64,000 nt of DNA from Fomes fomentarius. Its lineage: Eukaryota > Basidiomycota > Agaricomycetes > Polyporales > Polyporaceae. How positions within the stretch are numbered: position 1 is the first letter of the stretch; each line of letters opens with the position of its first letter. The stretch lies in assembly GCA_022606135.1 (NCBI GenBank), contig JABYQN010000009.1:397001-461000 (forward strand). The letters run 5' to 3'. This document shows positions 1-10,477 of the stretch, in pieces. The notes beneath the pieces are model-generated. The model was not told the DNA's origin and ran no database searches. It worked only from the letters and a program-made list of their open reading frames with translations. A program made the position numbers and the translations under genes.

Positions 1-801
1 CTACTCGCCCTCCCTCCTCCGAACGGGTACGGCTATGGCCAGATACAGATCGCAGCCACATACGCAAGCTCGATCGTACGTCTGCGTCCTTTCGGTCTGC
101 TGTTGCATCTACTCATCATTCAACTGCAGGTAGCCGTATTCCTCGGCGAAGTGCTCGGACGGTACCTCGTAGACTGGCTTCTGGAAGTCGCCGTGAGGCG
201 GAACAAGGGTGTATTCGAACCTGAGAGTAGACTTTGGTGTGTACTCATACGGTCATTGGGTTCACCCCAGAGGCTAACCAGCATCCCAGGACTTGTTATA
301 TCGCTGTAGCGCTGTGGGTCTGCGGCTTCGTTCTCCAGGGTGCAGCGTTCCAGAGGCACTTCCATATCGCCGTGCTTGTGGTTGGGTGGATATGTGGGCA
401 GACCGCTGCCATGATGAACACGTTCGCAATATGTGAGGGTCTTTTCCAACCCCCAATTGTCGGCGATGTCTACCCTTTACCCAGACTTACATTCTGCCAT
501 TCTCAGACGCGTACTGCAACGACTGTTTCCCAAAGCACCGAGTGAGGGTCGACTCAGTTACGTCTGCCTGCTGCGTCCATACTCATTTCTCTCTATCCAG
601 GGCGAAATTTCCGGACTGTTGAACATGGCGCGTAGCCTCGGCGGCTGGAGCGTGACGTACTTCCAGGTGGATTGGGTCACCAAGCATGGTGCTCTGCAGG
701 CATTCGGTGCAGAAGCCGGTATCGTGGCAGGTCTGTTCGTGCTGATCATTCCGGTCCTTCAGTACAAGGGCCGCTACCTGCGGTCCCGTTTTTCGACGTG
801 A
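1..801 (+). CDS. MFS transporter, C-terminal part (5' end outside window)
   Basis: This is the C-terminal half of a major facilitator superfamily transporter, a plasma-membrane or vacuolar solute carrier of unknown substrate. Five exons can be joined in frame: 1-75, 130-236, 290-432, 507-541 and 601-801. All four introns are 53-74 nt, begin with GT and end with AG. The translation contains a short loop with WLLEVAVRRNKGVFEPESRLW, then hydrophobic segments, the loop YAYCNDCFPKHRGEISGLLN, and a final membrane segment with GIVAGLFVLIIPVLQYKGR. From memory, this layout and the Cys-containing loop before the last two helices resemble a fungal-specific MFS subgroup with a long EPE-R-W loop. It ends at a TGA at 799-801. 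The frame is intact across every exon, so the gene is probably functional. Substrate cannot be inferred. Confidence 0.85.
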
Positions 802-1600
802 TGCACATAGTGTGCGTGAGATGTCCTTCTACACCTCAATGGAGATACTTCTTCCCCTACGACCGTCATGCTTTCTCCCACTGAGACGTTCCAAGGCGGC
901 CGAGAAGAGTAGTTTCAACAATTCGCGGATATCAAGCGATCTCGTCGAACCGAGCCCCTCTATGTCTGTTCTCTACTTCCCCAGACACTGGCGTCTTGAC
1001 ATGCACGTCATCGCGCCACCCTAGACATACCTCATCGGCGGAATCTTCGATATCCTAGTCAACGTCTAGCTCGCTCTGACACTATCCTCGAGCCCAAAGG
1101 AAGACTGCGAACTGGTGCCGCCAGCAGCAGCCTCCAGCGTCGTACAACTCAGCAGAAGCGCGGGACGGCGGGTCCGAAGATTCGAGAGTCGCAGGTAAGT
1201 ATCCTGATTGCCATGATGGTCACATTTCGGACATCTGAACTCGCTGAGACTTCACGAGCACAGCCTCCAGCCGCAGCACAGCATCATGGTGAAGAAATCG
1301 ACATGCTCGCGAACTGGGGCGTTCCTGGCGCAGCTCATCAGTGCGCCCACAAACGATCTACCTCGGTTCCTGAGACAATGTTCCCATGTACATACTATAC
1401 TGCACGGGCAAGACGTCAACGCATCATGGACTGACTCTTGTGAGGCGATAGAGTTACCTGCAGTGGGTAACCGGTCCCCATCCTAATCGCCACTTAGCCA
1501 ACACACCAACACCATTGCCAGTGGCAAAACAGGTACTCTCTGCGCAGATACGAAGTCGAAGTCAAAGTACATGTACATATGCATGCCAAAACCTCTCTAC
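802..1600. other. Intergenic stretch, no gene seen
   Basis: This lies between the MFS stop and the C-terminal end of the oppositely oriented DUF6533-like gene, so it should hold both 3' UTRs. Short open frames on the plus strand (for example 1213-1486) have no recognisable domain. Confidence 0.5.
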
Positions 1601-3479
1601 CTACGCGAAGCGGGTCATCTCCACCTCCTCAGGCCTTAGTACCTCACTCTTCTGCACTTTCATCGCGTCCAACAGCGGCCCATCAGGGCCATCGCCGTCA
1701 CCGTCGCCGTCGACATACACCAGCTTGTCCTCGAAATCGACCTCTGTGAGGTCTTCGTCAAAGTCCGAGCGCAGCGGCCCTCTGAGATCGTCGATGTAGT
1801 CCGAGTCGGTGTACTGGCTGCTCAGGCTGGGGAGCTGCGTGGAGATGATGGCGGACCGGGGACCGTCGGTGGGCGGGCGTTGACGCTCGGCGTCGTGGGC
1901 GACCTGGCGCAGGTTGAGAAGGAAACGGGTGATAAGGATCGACGTGAGCCTGCGGGGAGGTCATCAAGGTGTCAGGCGAGGGAACAGTTGGAAGTGAGCG
2001 TACGGGGATGCAAAGAACGAGATGAAGTTGGTGCCCTGCGATGCCCGCTGTGAGTACATTTCGAGCAAGTGTGTGGTGTGCACTGGGGACGCACTATCAC
2101 TTGGGAGGCGACAATTATTTGCGCAAGGTTCATTACAAGGAGTAGTCTGATGTGCACTTGTCAAGCTTTCAACCGCAGCGAAACGAGTGAGAAGGACTCA
2201 CACAAAGTATGCAGTGCCTGCGAGACAAACCGCTTCAGCATCTCTCCTTACCGCGATATTCATCCAAGTACACACTGAGGACGAGGACTCACCGTCTCTA
2301 AGAAGTAGCGTCATTATGCTAGGATGTATGTCTAGCGACAACGCGGTCTTGCGCGCCTGCGCTGTCTTCATGACCGTGAATAGAAGAACTAGGAGGTCGT
2401 AAGTGGTTGTTGTCGCCCGCTCTACAATGGTAACTTCATCGATTGTGAGCGCGGAGGTTTAGCTCTACGAAGTCAGTCCTTGCTCAAGTTGTGTGTGCTT
2501 ACTTCTGCGAGAGAAAACATCACGGTTAGCGTCGGTCAGTGATACATAAGTTGCCCGGGACCTACATGCTATAAACAAGGGGTTCGATGTTGGTGCGGAT
2601 GGCGCAGCCGACCGAGGGTCTGGGCGCGGGAATCGGGTCGCCGACGATATCCATGTACTGGATCGGGTCGGGGTGTGGTGTGGTCATCAGGATTCCGTTG
2701 TACTAAGCCGGCGGCAATTACGTGTAGCGAGCGGGCTTACCAGGTTAGCTATGGGTGTTACTAAGGCCAGAATCAGAACCGGTAGGGCTGGACGCCAGTC
2801 TCGCAACCAGGTCGCATAGACTCGAAGGTACATGAACACTGCAATGAACAGAGCTGAGCACCGCAGTTGTACAGTTTCCAAGAAGGAAATTGTTATAGGT
2901 AGAGAAGGAGCACTCACGGCCGACAACGAACGTTGCGAAGATGAGAAGTGACTGCAGCACGCGTACCAGCGGAACACAGCTAGTAGGGAAGGGCAGGGAA
3001 GAGGTATCTGCTTAGAATGTGCCCAGGTTAGAAGCATGGAAACGGTACCTCTGTAAAGGAATTTTGGTGGATCAAGAACGCGTCTAGGACGTATATTCGA
3101 TAGACGCACCTCTGGTGTTAGAAAGGGGGCCTGGACGATGAGCTCCAGGATGGTAATCAGAAGGTTGAGGTAGCGGTTGAGGAAGAAGAGGCCGGAGGCT
3201 GCAGAAAACCTGCTCTTCCATATGTACTCGACCTCTCGATCCAGCGTGATGAAATAGTCCCATAGAAAAAGGACTGCCCATGCAATAAGACCAAGAGAAT
3301 CTGAAGGAACAAGCCTGCTACTCACCTCTTGCAGCGACAGTGTAGTATTGGCCGTGCACGCTAGTAGGAATTCACCACCTATGTCACCCACTACTCCACA
3401 AGCCTCCCTCAGAGACAACGGTCACTCACAACAATGCATAGCTATGGATCACATGGGCTTCGTCTACGCTGGGTCGCAT
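1601..3479 (-). CDS. DUF6533-like multi-pass membrane protein
   Basis: Orphan fungal membrane protein of the DUF6533 type, roughly seven hydrophobic segments; biochemical function unknown. A likely first exon starts at ATG 3479 with MRPSVDEAHVIHSYALL. A later exon carries the family hallmark FLWDYFITLDREVEYIWKSR followed by FLLFLNRY-like residues (FFLNRYLNLLITIL). Further exons give FIAVFMYLRVYATWLRDW (about 2830-2790), a segment with IVERATTTTYDLLVLLFTVMK (about 2440-2360), and a C-terminal SILITRFLLNLRQ, the pattern I expect just before the cytosolic tail. The tail is acidic, with Gly-Asp repeats, and ends EMTRFA with the stop at 1601-1603. Introns are short but several borders were not resolved, so the span is firmer than the exon list. 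Confidence 0.75.
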
Positions 3480-5952
3480 TAGTGGGAGCGTGCTCTACCC
3501 CGGATGACAACGACCACGCGCGGCCACCACGGTCTATATCCGGACCTACATGCCCACATTGACTATGGTGAGCACGGGGAGAAAGTGCAAAAGAGCAGAG
3601 AGACTTCACGCACCATGGAACGGGGCCGTATACGATACTGTGAGTCCGTCGCAGCCCGAACACGTAGAGACAGAGACAGGATGCGAGCAAAACTCTCAGG
3701 CGCGTGGGATGGTGGGATGGAGGGAGACTCGCAGTGACGACTAGACGAGAGTCGGGTGTACATATTTTCGCCTGTGACATCGACAGACAAAGTCTATCCC
3801 CTGGCCGCGTGGCATCGGCTATTGAACGGGAGCAGACCATCTGGCGAGATCGCCGCGTAGGACCGCGTCTGGCCAGCGTCTGATGACGGACGCTATTGGC
3901 GGCTTGGACCGTTTACAGGCCCCTGCCGCTGCATCCGAATGGTCAGACTTTCATGCATGCTTTCCGCCAAATGGACAGCTTATCGGAGGTTAACTCGACA
4001 GTCTCCGAAGCGCCACGGTGCAACGGCATCCGGCTCGTCGCTTCAGGTCCATTGCGGACTGACATGCTTCAAGTCTTAACACAGCCGACAGACATTCTTA
4101 GATCAAGGGCGTGGTATGGGAGACGTGTAAATCTTGATACTTATATGATATGTTAGGCTCAAACCACTGTTCGACGCTCCCCGGACGCTCCTGCATCATT
4201 CCGAGGAACTTTGCTGGTACGCCGGAACGCCGAATGCAGTGCCACACGTCAGCGTCCTGTGCAGCGAATGTGCCTTGAACCGGATGGATGGGCCCAGGAC
4301 TGCCCAGGATACGTCCTGCGGTGTGTGAATGGCTCCGGATGCGTTATTGCGAAAGTTGATACAAATGAGGGATAGTGGGAATAGCAGAGAACTAGTAGCC
4401 GGCGTCCCCTTGGATGACAATCAGGCACACTGGCAGCCTCTGGTCTGAAGATCTGAAGACTCAAGACTCCGACGGTATCATAACGTAAGCGTACAGAAAT
4501 GTACTTACATGAGGAATGAGCATAAGATATGAGTGACGGGATCAGGGATTGGTAGCAAAGGCTTAACATGCACTTTCGGCGATTCGGCGACAAGGAACTC
4601 GGAGCTTACCTAATCTATCAGCGTTTCGCGGAAGCAATGAGCTGGGCCGAGCTCCCCCTCTCATCTTGAATCTTCCGAGTCCAGGTTTTGCGCTTCCCCC
4701 GCCTCGCCCGAGCCCTGCCAGGTTTTTCCCTAGGCCTTGTGAGTATCAGCGACGACGGACGGTCTTCCAGCATTCGCAGGGCAGTTCGCCAAGCCTCGAG
4801 AACGATGACAATGACAGATCATGTCCATGTTCGCGTAGCCCATGGAGGGGTTCTCGAGCGCTCCGATGGTGACCAACGGCCGAGGACCGAGACAACCTAG
4901 CTAGTGCAGCATGCAGACGCTGCTGATATCCATGCTCTCATTCGCACACCGGCATCCGGGCTGCTACATACATCTTGCGTCATAAGTGGACGTCACTGCA
5001 CTACTAGAACACAGCGCAAGATCGGCCTGTTAGGCACCAGTGGCGACCTGTTACGTCTGTGAAAGACATGGTGTGTTTGCCGACTCACAGCTAGACTTTA
5101 CTGAGCTATCCTCAGGTCTCCGAGCGGAGGACGTTACTCAGGCTCTGCTGATGTCGGTCCGGGTCTGAATTACTTAGTGGCATATCATCGGTGCTACTAA
5201 AGACTCTCTGAGATTAGACAGTCGTCGAGGTCAGGAAAGGCTTCAACAAGCTGTACCGCACAGTATCAACCATGTCTGTCCGACCTCACACCGGCAAACG
5301 CATCCAATGAATCCCGAGTGCAGGCAGACAGATGCATGCACGCATGCATCAAGTAACGTCTATCCAGCACGAAGCAATGAGACTCATGATCATCATGCAC
5401 TATAACCGGTTTTATCGATGCGACGAAGTTGTAAGCAGTGCGTAAATTGACCATTCCAAGCCTGTCTTGACATTCAGCCCGTGTACCTTACATCAGATTA
5501 CCAGAGATCAAACACGGACCATGCGGGAAGGACGCTCTTCGGAGGACAGCGCTGCGCGCTGGAGATGGTTCCGCTAGCCATAGCCGGGAAGGGAGAACGT
5601 CCAGCACCCCTTGGCATCCATTCATGCCGTTGCGGCGCAGATGTACTGGGGGTCCTAGATGCAGGCTAACCGGATATGAGGCATTGTGGGTCCAAGCCTT
5701 CTCTGATCATGCCTGCAAGCCTGCAATCATCCGGATCGGAGAAAGGTCCTCAGCTCCGTTTCGAAGGGATATAAGAGCATCATTCACCCGCCGTCAACTC
5801 CATACCCAGCACCGCACAGTCCTCCCCCACCGCTCTACCACTCCATTACTCCCTCCGACGCTCGGTGGGTGTTTCCCCGTACTTCAGGTGAACAGCCGTG
5901 TGCTGACTGGGCCGCACGTTGACAGAGTCAGCCTTGTCTTTGTTCCATCAAC
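3480..5952. other. Gene-poor intergenic region
   Basis: About 2.5 kb between the divergent DUF6533-like gene and the secreted peptide gene. Open frames on both strands are short, overlap one another and carry no recognisable domain or consistent splice pattern. The right end should contain the promoter of the secreted peptide gene. Confidence 0.45.
5770..5776 (+). promoter_or_regulatory. Candidate TATA box of the secreted peptide gene
   Basis: TATAAGA lies about 180 nt upstream of the ATG at 5953, followed by a pyrimidine-rich stretch typical of fungal highly expressed promoters. Inferred from sequence and position only. Confidence 0.4.
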
Positions 5953-6385
5953 ATGCAGTTCAAGGCCGCCCTCATTCTCGTCGCCGCACTCGTCGCTGGT
6001 GCCATTGCCAACCCCGTCCCTGCCGACGCTCTCGTCAAGCGGTGAGTACACCCGCGCCTTGGCTAGCGACACGCCTTCAACTAACGGCATCGTCGCATGT
6101 AACAGGACCATCGACGCTCGCCAAGAGCCTTGCTGCAACGGCAAGGTAGAGTGAGCTGGCATCATCACCCGCCCATCGCTGCTCCGATTTCGCCCATGAC
6201 ACTCAGCATCCTGCATCGCATGTACCGTTAACGCCTGTACCCGTGCTCCTGTTGTACAAGAACCTGTATCCGCTTCCGTCTATCAATACGAACAGTTTAT
6301 GTATTCTAAGCATCAGCACGACCTGTGGTGTGCGTCCACACGCAGCTGCTATCGAGCATGCCTCTCGACGACCAGTAAACTGTAG
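5953..6385 (+). CDS. Small secreted cysteine-rich protein
   Basis: Starts at ATG 5953 with a clear signal peptide (MQFKAALILVAALVAGAIA, cleavage expected near Ala-Asn-Pro). A dibasic KR follows at about residues 29-30, a possible Kex2-type site. Exon 1 is 5953-6041. Intron 6042-6105 has GTGAGT and AG, and exon 2 begins at 6106 and encodes TIDARQEPCCN. The next splice is unusual. A canonical GT donor at 6146 leads into a non-cysteine frame. A GC donor at 6141 paired with the AG at 6205-6206 instead keeps SCIACTVNACTRAP in frame, and translation then runs to TAG 6383-6385, about 100 residues. The cysteine-rich reading is preferred because the spacing CC...C..C...C continues. Function unknown; apoplastic effector-like or antimicrobial roles are possible but unproven. 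Confidence 0.6.
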
Positions 6386-6751
6386 TGTACAGCTGGCCTT
6401 GTATCGGAGACTAGGATGGGAAGGTCGGGTCGTAATGCTGTGACGGCACGTTGGCATCGCTCTGTGTTACCACTGACGTCACGGCGATAGCATCTAGCGC
6501 TAGAGGAATGGGACCATCGCCGTCGCGATTTCGAGGCGAATCCTGGACGTGGCATGTGCATGAACTCTGGTACGGGAGCCTCAGAGAAGGCCGGAGAGGA
6601 GAGCAGGGAATATTGTTGTCCTTGTCACAGGTTTGTCGTTGCGGGTGCTACGGGACGTGGTCAAGGGCGCTAGGGCGGATACGCAGCTCGGAAGTGCCAC
6701 TGCCGATGAGAGAGAGAGCCTTCATCATGCCATGCAAGCCAAATCAACTAC
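6386..6751. other. Short intergenic region between convergent genes
   Basis: This should carry the 3' UTRs of the secreted peptide gene and the F-box gene. If the F-box gene has one more intron after GTACGT at about 6813, a small last exon could lie here, but I could not identify it. Confidence 0.35.
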
Positions 6752-8097
6752 CTACGCCACTGCATTCATAGAATAAGCATGATCCAGATCTGGACCATTC
6801 AAACAGGCACACGTACCTCGCAGGAGTCCCGCCTCCCGAACCAATGGAAACATCTCCAGCAGCGCCTCCTCATCTTCGTCCCTCTGCGCAGCAGCCGGAG
6901 CAGGGAATTCAAACTCAAACACCACCGCATCGAGCTTCGTGAGCCTCGCCGGTGATGAGGCGGACGCGAGGACTCGGTCGAGCTCTCCAGCGAACGGAAG
7001 CAGGGTCGCGAGCGCATGGGAGCTGTGCTGGAAGGCGAGAGTGATAGTCCGGAGTGCGCTGCTGGTGCGGGGAAGATGCGAGAGCAGGGAGAGGACCCAG
7101 TTCCACTCTGGGGACACCTCGCGCTCGTCTCTGCAGTCGAGGCGCAATGTCCGGAGGGCTGTGCAGGGTGACAGGTCGAGTTGGCGTTCTGTGGGCCCAT
7201 GTGATCAGATATAGCGCGAGATGGACGAGACGGATACGCACGGATGTAATCGAGTGGGATCTGTGATGCACTACCCTTCTTCGAGATGCTGAGGCAGAGA
7301 TGTTCGAGCGTCGACCCGGTGGACACCCAGAAGGGTCCGAGGCCTTGCGCGCTCTCAAAAATGGAGTGACAGATCTCGTAGGAGATGTCTGCCGTTGTGA
7401 GGGACGGAAATGTGTTGTACTGGAGAAGCCAGTCTGCTGCGAGCGTCGGAGACGGCGAGTTGACGCGCAGGGACGTGAGGGACGGAAGCTCACTGCCTAT
7501 CGCACGCAAGATGTCCGAGTGCATCCCGCGCTCGCACTCTACGTACGTGGCGCTGAGCGACTCCAGGTTTCGGAGAGCGCGGATGACGATGGAGAAGTCC
7601 GCCACCGAGTCGAACGTCACGTCGAACAGGTCGAGCGACGTGATGCACGAATACTGTGACAGGCCACAGAGGTACCCTGCGTCGTAGCGGGTTGGTATCC
7701 ATAGCTGGTGGTGCACCATCAGACGGTGGGGTTGGAGCCGAGGGTGTGCTGACAAGGAATGCGGGAAGCGCGCCACGATGGATAGCGCGGGTCGGAAGAG
7801 GGAGAGGAGCGAGTTCTCTGAGATGGCTATCTCTTTGATCAATGGTGCGACGTCCGGAGTGTCCGTGAGCAAGTCGAGCAGACGATCGAGGTGGTTTGGG
7901 ATCTGCAGCTCGACGACGCGGAAGAGATTGTAGCGACTCCGGGCGAGCCAGGCTTTGCAGACGAGAGAGGTCGCGCGGAGTGTCTTCTCATCGTCGATGA
8001 GGTCTATGACGAATTCATCTAACTCGACGGGGAGGACGTTCCTTCTCATAGGGATGCTCTGGTTGCATAGAAGAGGAAGTGTGTCTAACAGTGTCAT
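6752..8097 (-). CDS. F-box-like protein with leucine-rich C-terminal region
   Basis: Probable substrate-recognition subunit of an SCF ubiquitin ligase. Two exons: 8097-7242 and 7188-6752, separated by a 53-nt intron (7241-7189) with GTGCGT and a CAG acceptor; the joined frame gives about 430 residues. The N-terminus reads LPVELDEFVIDLIDDEKTLR then TSLVCKAWLARSRYNLFR (residues ~21-60), the classic basidiomycete F-box pattern. It is followed by leucine-rich, LRR-like alpha/beta strands (ITSLDLFDVTF, LPSLTSLRVNSP). ATG at 8097 is the first; a second at 8049 (MRRNVLPVELDEF) is an equally plausible start. The C-terminus CACLNGPDLDHAYSMNAVA may read through a last donor (GTACGT), so the true end is uncertain. 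Divergent from the histone deacetylase gene. Confidence 0.8.
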
Positions 8098-8674
8098 AAT
8101 CGAGTCGAGTTGAAGTACACTTGTTGAGACGCCAACCTGAGAGTAGTTGAGTCAGCGATCAAAGCGCGAATCCGGGTCTGAGTCACGATTTACGACTCAG
8201 ACAATAGCACATACTCTGTACAGTGGAATTTCTCTTAAGTATCGGGGCCCCTGTATAACTGATATTCCAATAGGTGACCGTGCTGCTGGGGGCTGCGGCT
8301 GTGATGGAGAGTTAAGTTCAAGTGGCTATGTAGTAGGAGAAAGACCGGCGTTCAACTTGACCCCGACTTCCCCGAGGATTTCCCACGACTACCCCTCTGA
8401 CTTTTTGCGGTACCGACAAGCTGAAGGTTATTGCGGAGGAAGCTCATGAGAAAGACAAGTTGGTGCCATCAATGCAAGAGTCACGTCAATGGAAACTTAC
8501 TACTAGCGATGGAATGCAACCCCAGATATTCCATAGTGAAGTTGGGGCTAGTGATAGTAGTATAGTAGTAACACTGATAGGCGACAATAAACTTTACTTA
8601 CCTATTTAACGCCGCGATTACTTACTGAGGCTATTGGTCCTTGAGCGCCGGGTTGAACTTTCAATCTCTTCATC

Positions 8675-10305
8675 ATGGACAACCCCACAAACAGTAGGCG
8701 TGTGGCATATGTAGTATCTAACGAGCTTGTGAAGGTCAGTGAATGATAGGATCAGTAGCGTTCACTCAGTAACTCACCTAGCACTGCAGTTTTCCTCTCT
8801 ATTGCCTTCAAACCGGAACCGTTCGCTCCTCGTCCATAGCCTGGTCAAGGAATTTGGCTTGCTCAACGCACAAGACGGAGATGGGCGTCCGTCCGCACGG
8901 CCGATCCGACCCGCCCCAGCAGACTTGAAGGAGCTATCCGCTTACCATGATCGTGATTACCTCGAACATCTACTTGCAGGCGACGTCAAACGCGCGCCCG
9001 ACCACTTGAAGGACACCGAATACGGACTCGAGGAAGTGGGTGCGCGCAAGCAAGCGATCCAAAATGCCGTTATACATGCTGAACGAAAGTATGCTAGGAT
9101 TGCCCGTCTTTTCCCCACCTTCCGGAATACGTCCGGCTTGTGGGAGGAGCCTCATTATCAGGTGAACGGATTTCTGTTCTAATCACCATCAAGGCGGTAT
9201 CAGCTGACACACGAGCTCACCACCTAGCCGCGAGAGTTCTCAGAGAAGACCAAGCGGACATCGCAATCTGCTGGGATGGTGGAAGGTTCGGTTTCAACCC
9301 TTGTTCTTCGGTACTCCTAGCCCTTACGTTACGTGCGCATACGTCACCGTTACAGACACCACGCGCAAAAGGCCCAAGCATCCGGATTCTGTTATGTGGC
9401 AGACTGCGTCCTTGCTATCCTCATTCTGAAACGGCCTCTTGCTGCTGCTGCACCCGGACGGCCGCTGTCCGAGAGGCCGCGCGTCATGTACCTCGACCTC
9501 GACCTACACTTCTCGGATGGCGTCTCGCAAGCGTTCTTCTCCTCGTCTTCCGGCTCTGCCTCGCCGCAGGTCCTGACGCTCTCCATACATCACACCTCCC
9601 CTGGCTTCTTCCCTGTATCTGATCTCGCGGCACTACCCGACCCCGCCAACTCTGCATTCGACCCTTTCACGCTGTCACTTCCGCTGGAGCGTGGTGCGTC
9701 GAATGGGACGTTTCGACGGATATGGTCACTTGTCGAAAACGTGAAAGAAGCGTTCGGGCCCGATTATGTCGTCGTCCAATGCGGGGCAGACGGGCTCGCC
9801 GGAGATCCCTATGCGATATGGAATTGGTCCTTGGGAGGGGAAGAAGGAAGTCTCGGATGGTGCATCGAACAGGTCTGCCGTTGGGGGCGCAAGACACTAT
9901 TCCTCGGTGGAGGTAGGATATTATGTGATTAGCTGGACGTAGTGGGCTTCGCTGACGTCTTATCCACCCCACTTTTTACAAGGTGGTTACAACTCGCCGA
10001 ATGTATCTCGAGCATGGACGTATCTGACTTCGATCGCGGTATGTTTTATACCTCATGACCATGTTTGGAAGCTTACGGCTGTATATATGCCCTAGCTGGA
10101 CCGCCCCTTGTCTCTGGATGCTGACATACCCGACCACGCAGCATTCCCTCTCTATGCACCGTCGTTCACCCTCGACATTCCTCCTGGAATGACCCAGGAT
10201 CAGAACACCGATCAGTACCTGACCCATGTCGAGCATGTCTTCCAGCAAGTGGTTGTCGCCATCCGGGAGAAGATGGGAACATCCGTACCTCCATCGCAAA
10301 CTTGA
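8675..10305 (+). CDS. Class I histone deacetylase (HDAC8/Hos1-like)
   Basis: Zinc-dependent deacetylase of histone or other lysines. Seven exons join cleanly: 8675-8734, 8790-9035, 9098-9161, 9228-9285, 9356-9912, 9983-10038, 10096-10305. Catalytic features are present. The charge-relay histidines sit in WDGGRHHAQ. Zinc ligands Asp and His are in YLDLDLH and Asp in CGADGLAGDP. The transition-state tyrosine is in GGGGYNSPNVSRAWTYLT. In the usual DLDLHHGDGV motif the second His and the Gly are Phe and Ser here (DLHFSDGV); those positions are next to, not part of, the zinc ligands. DCPSFPHLPEYVRLVGGASL matches the N-terminal half of class I enzymes. It lacks the long acidic C-terminal tail of Rpd3-type enzymes, which points to the shorter HDAC8/Hos1 branch. 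Confidence 0.9.
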
Positions 10306-10477
10306 GTGCAGACCGCCATGCTGCTCCTGCTGCGGATTTGAACAATGGGATGGGATGCCCAAATTTTGTACAACAACACGACAATTGCTGGAGGGCGACT
10401 GAGTGATTTTTTCAATTCTATAACAATACATGTGAAGTAGTCATCAAGTACGGGAAGATCGTCATCGGGGCATCTCA

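Noticed and set aside
3442..3840. 132-codon minus-strand frame overlapping the start of the DUF6533-like gene
   Set aside because: It is out of frame with the conserved exons, compositionally random, and overlaps the probable 5' region of a better supported gene.
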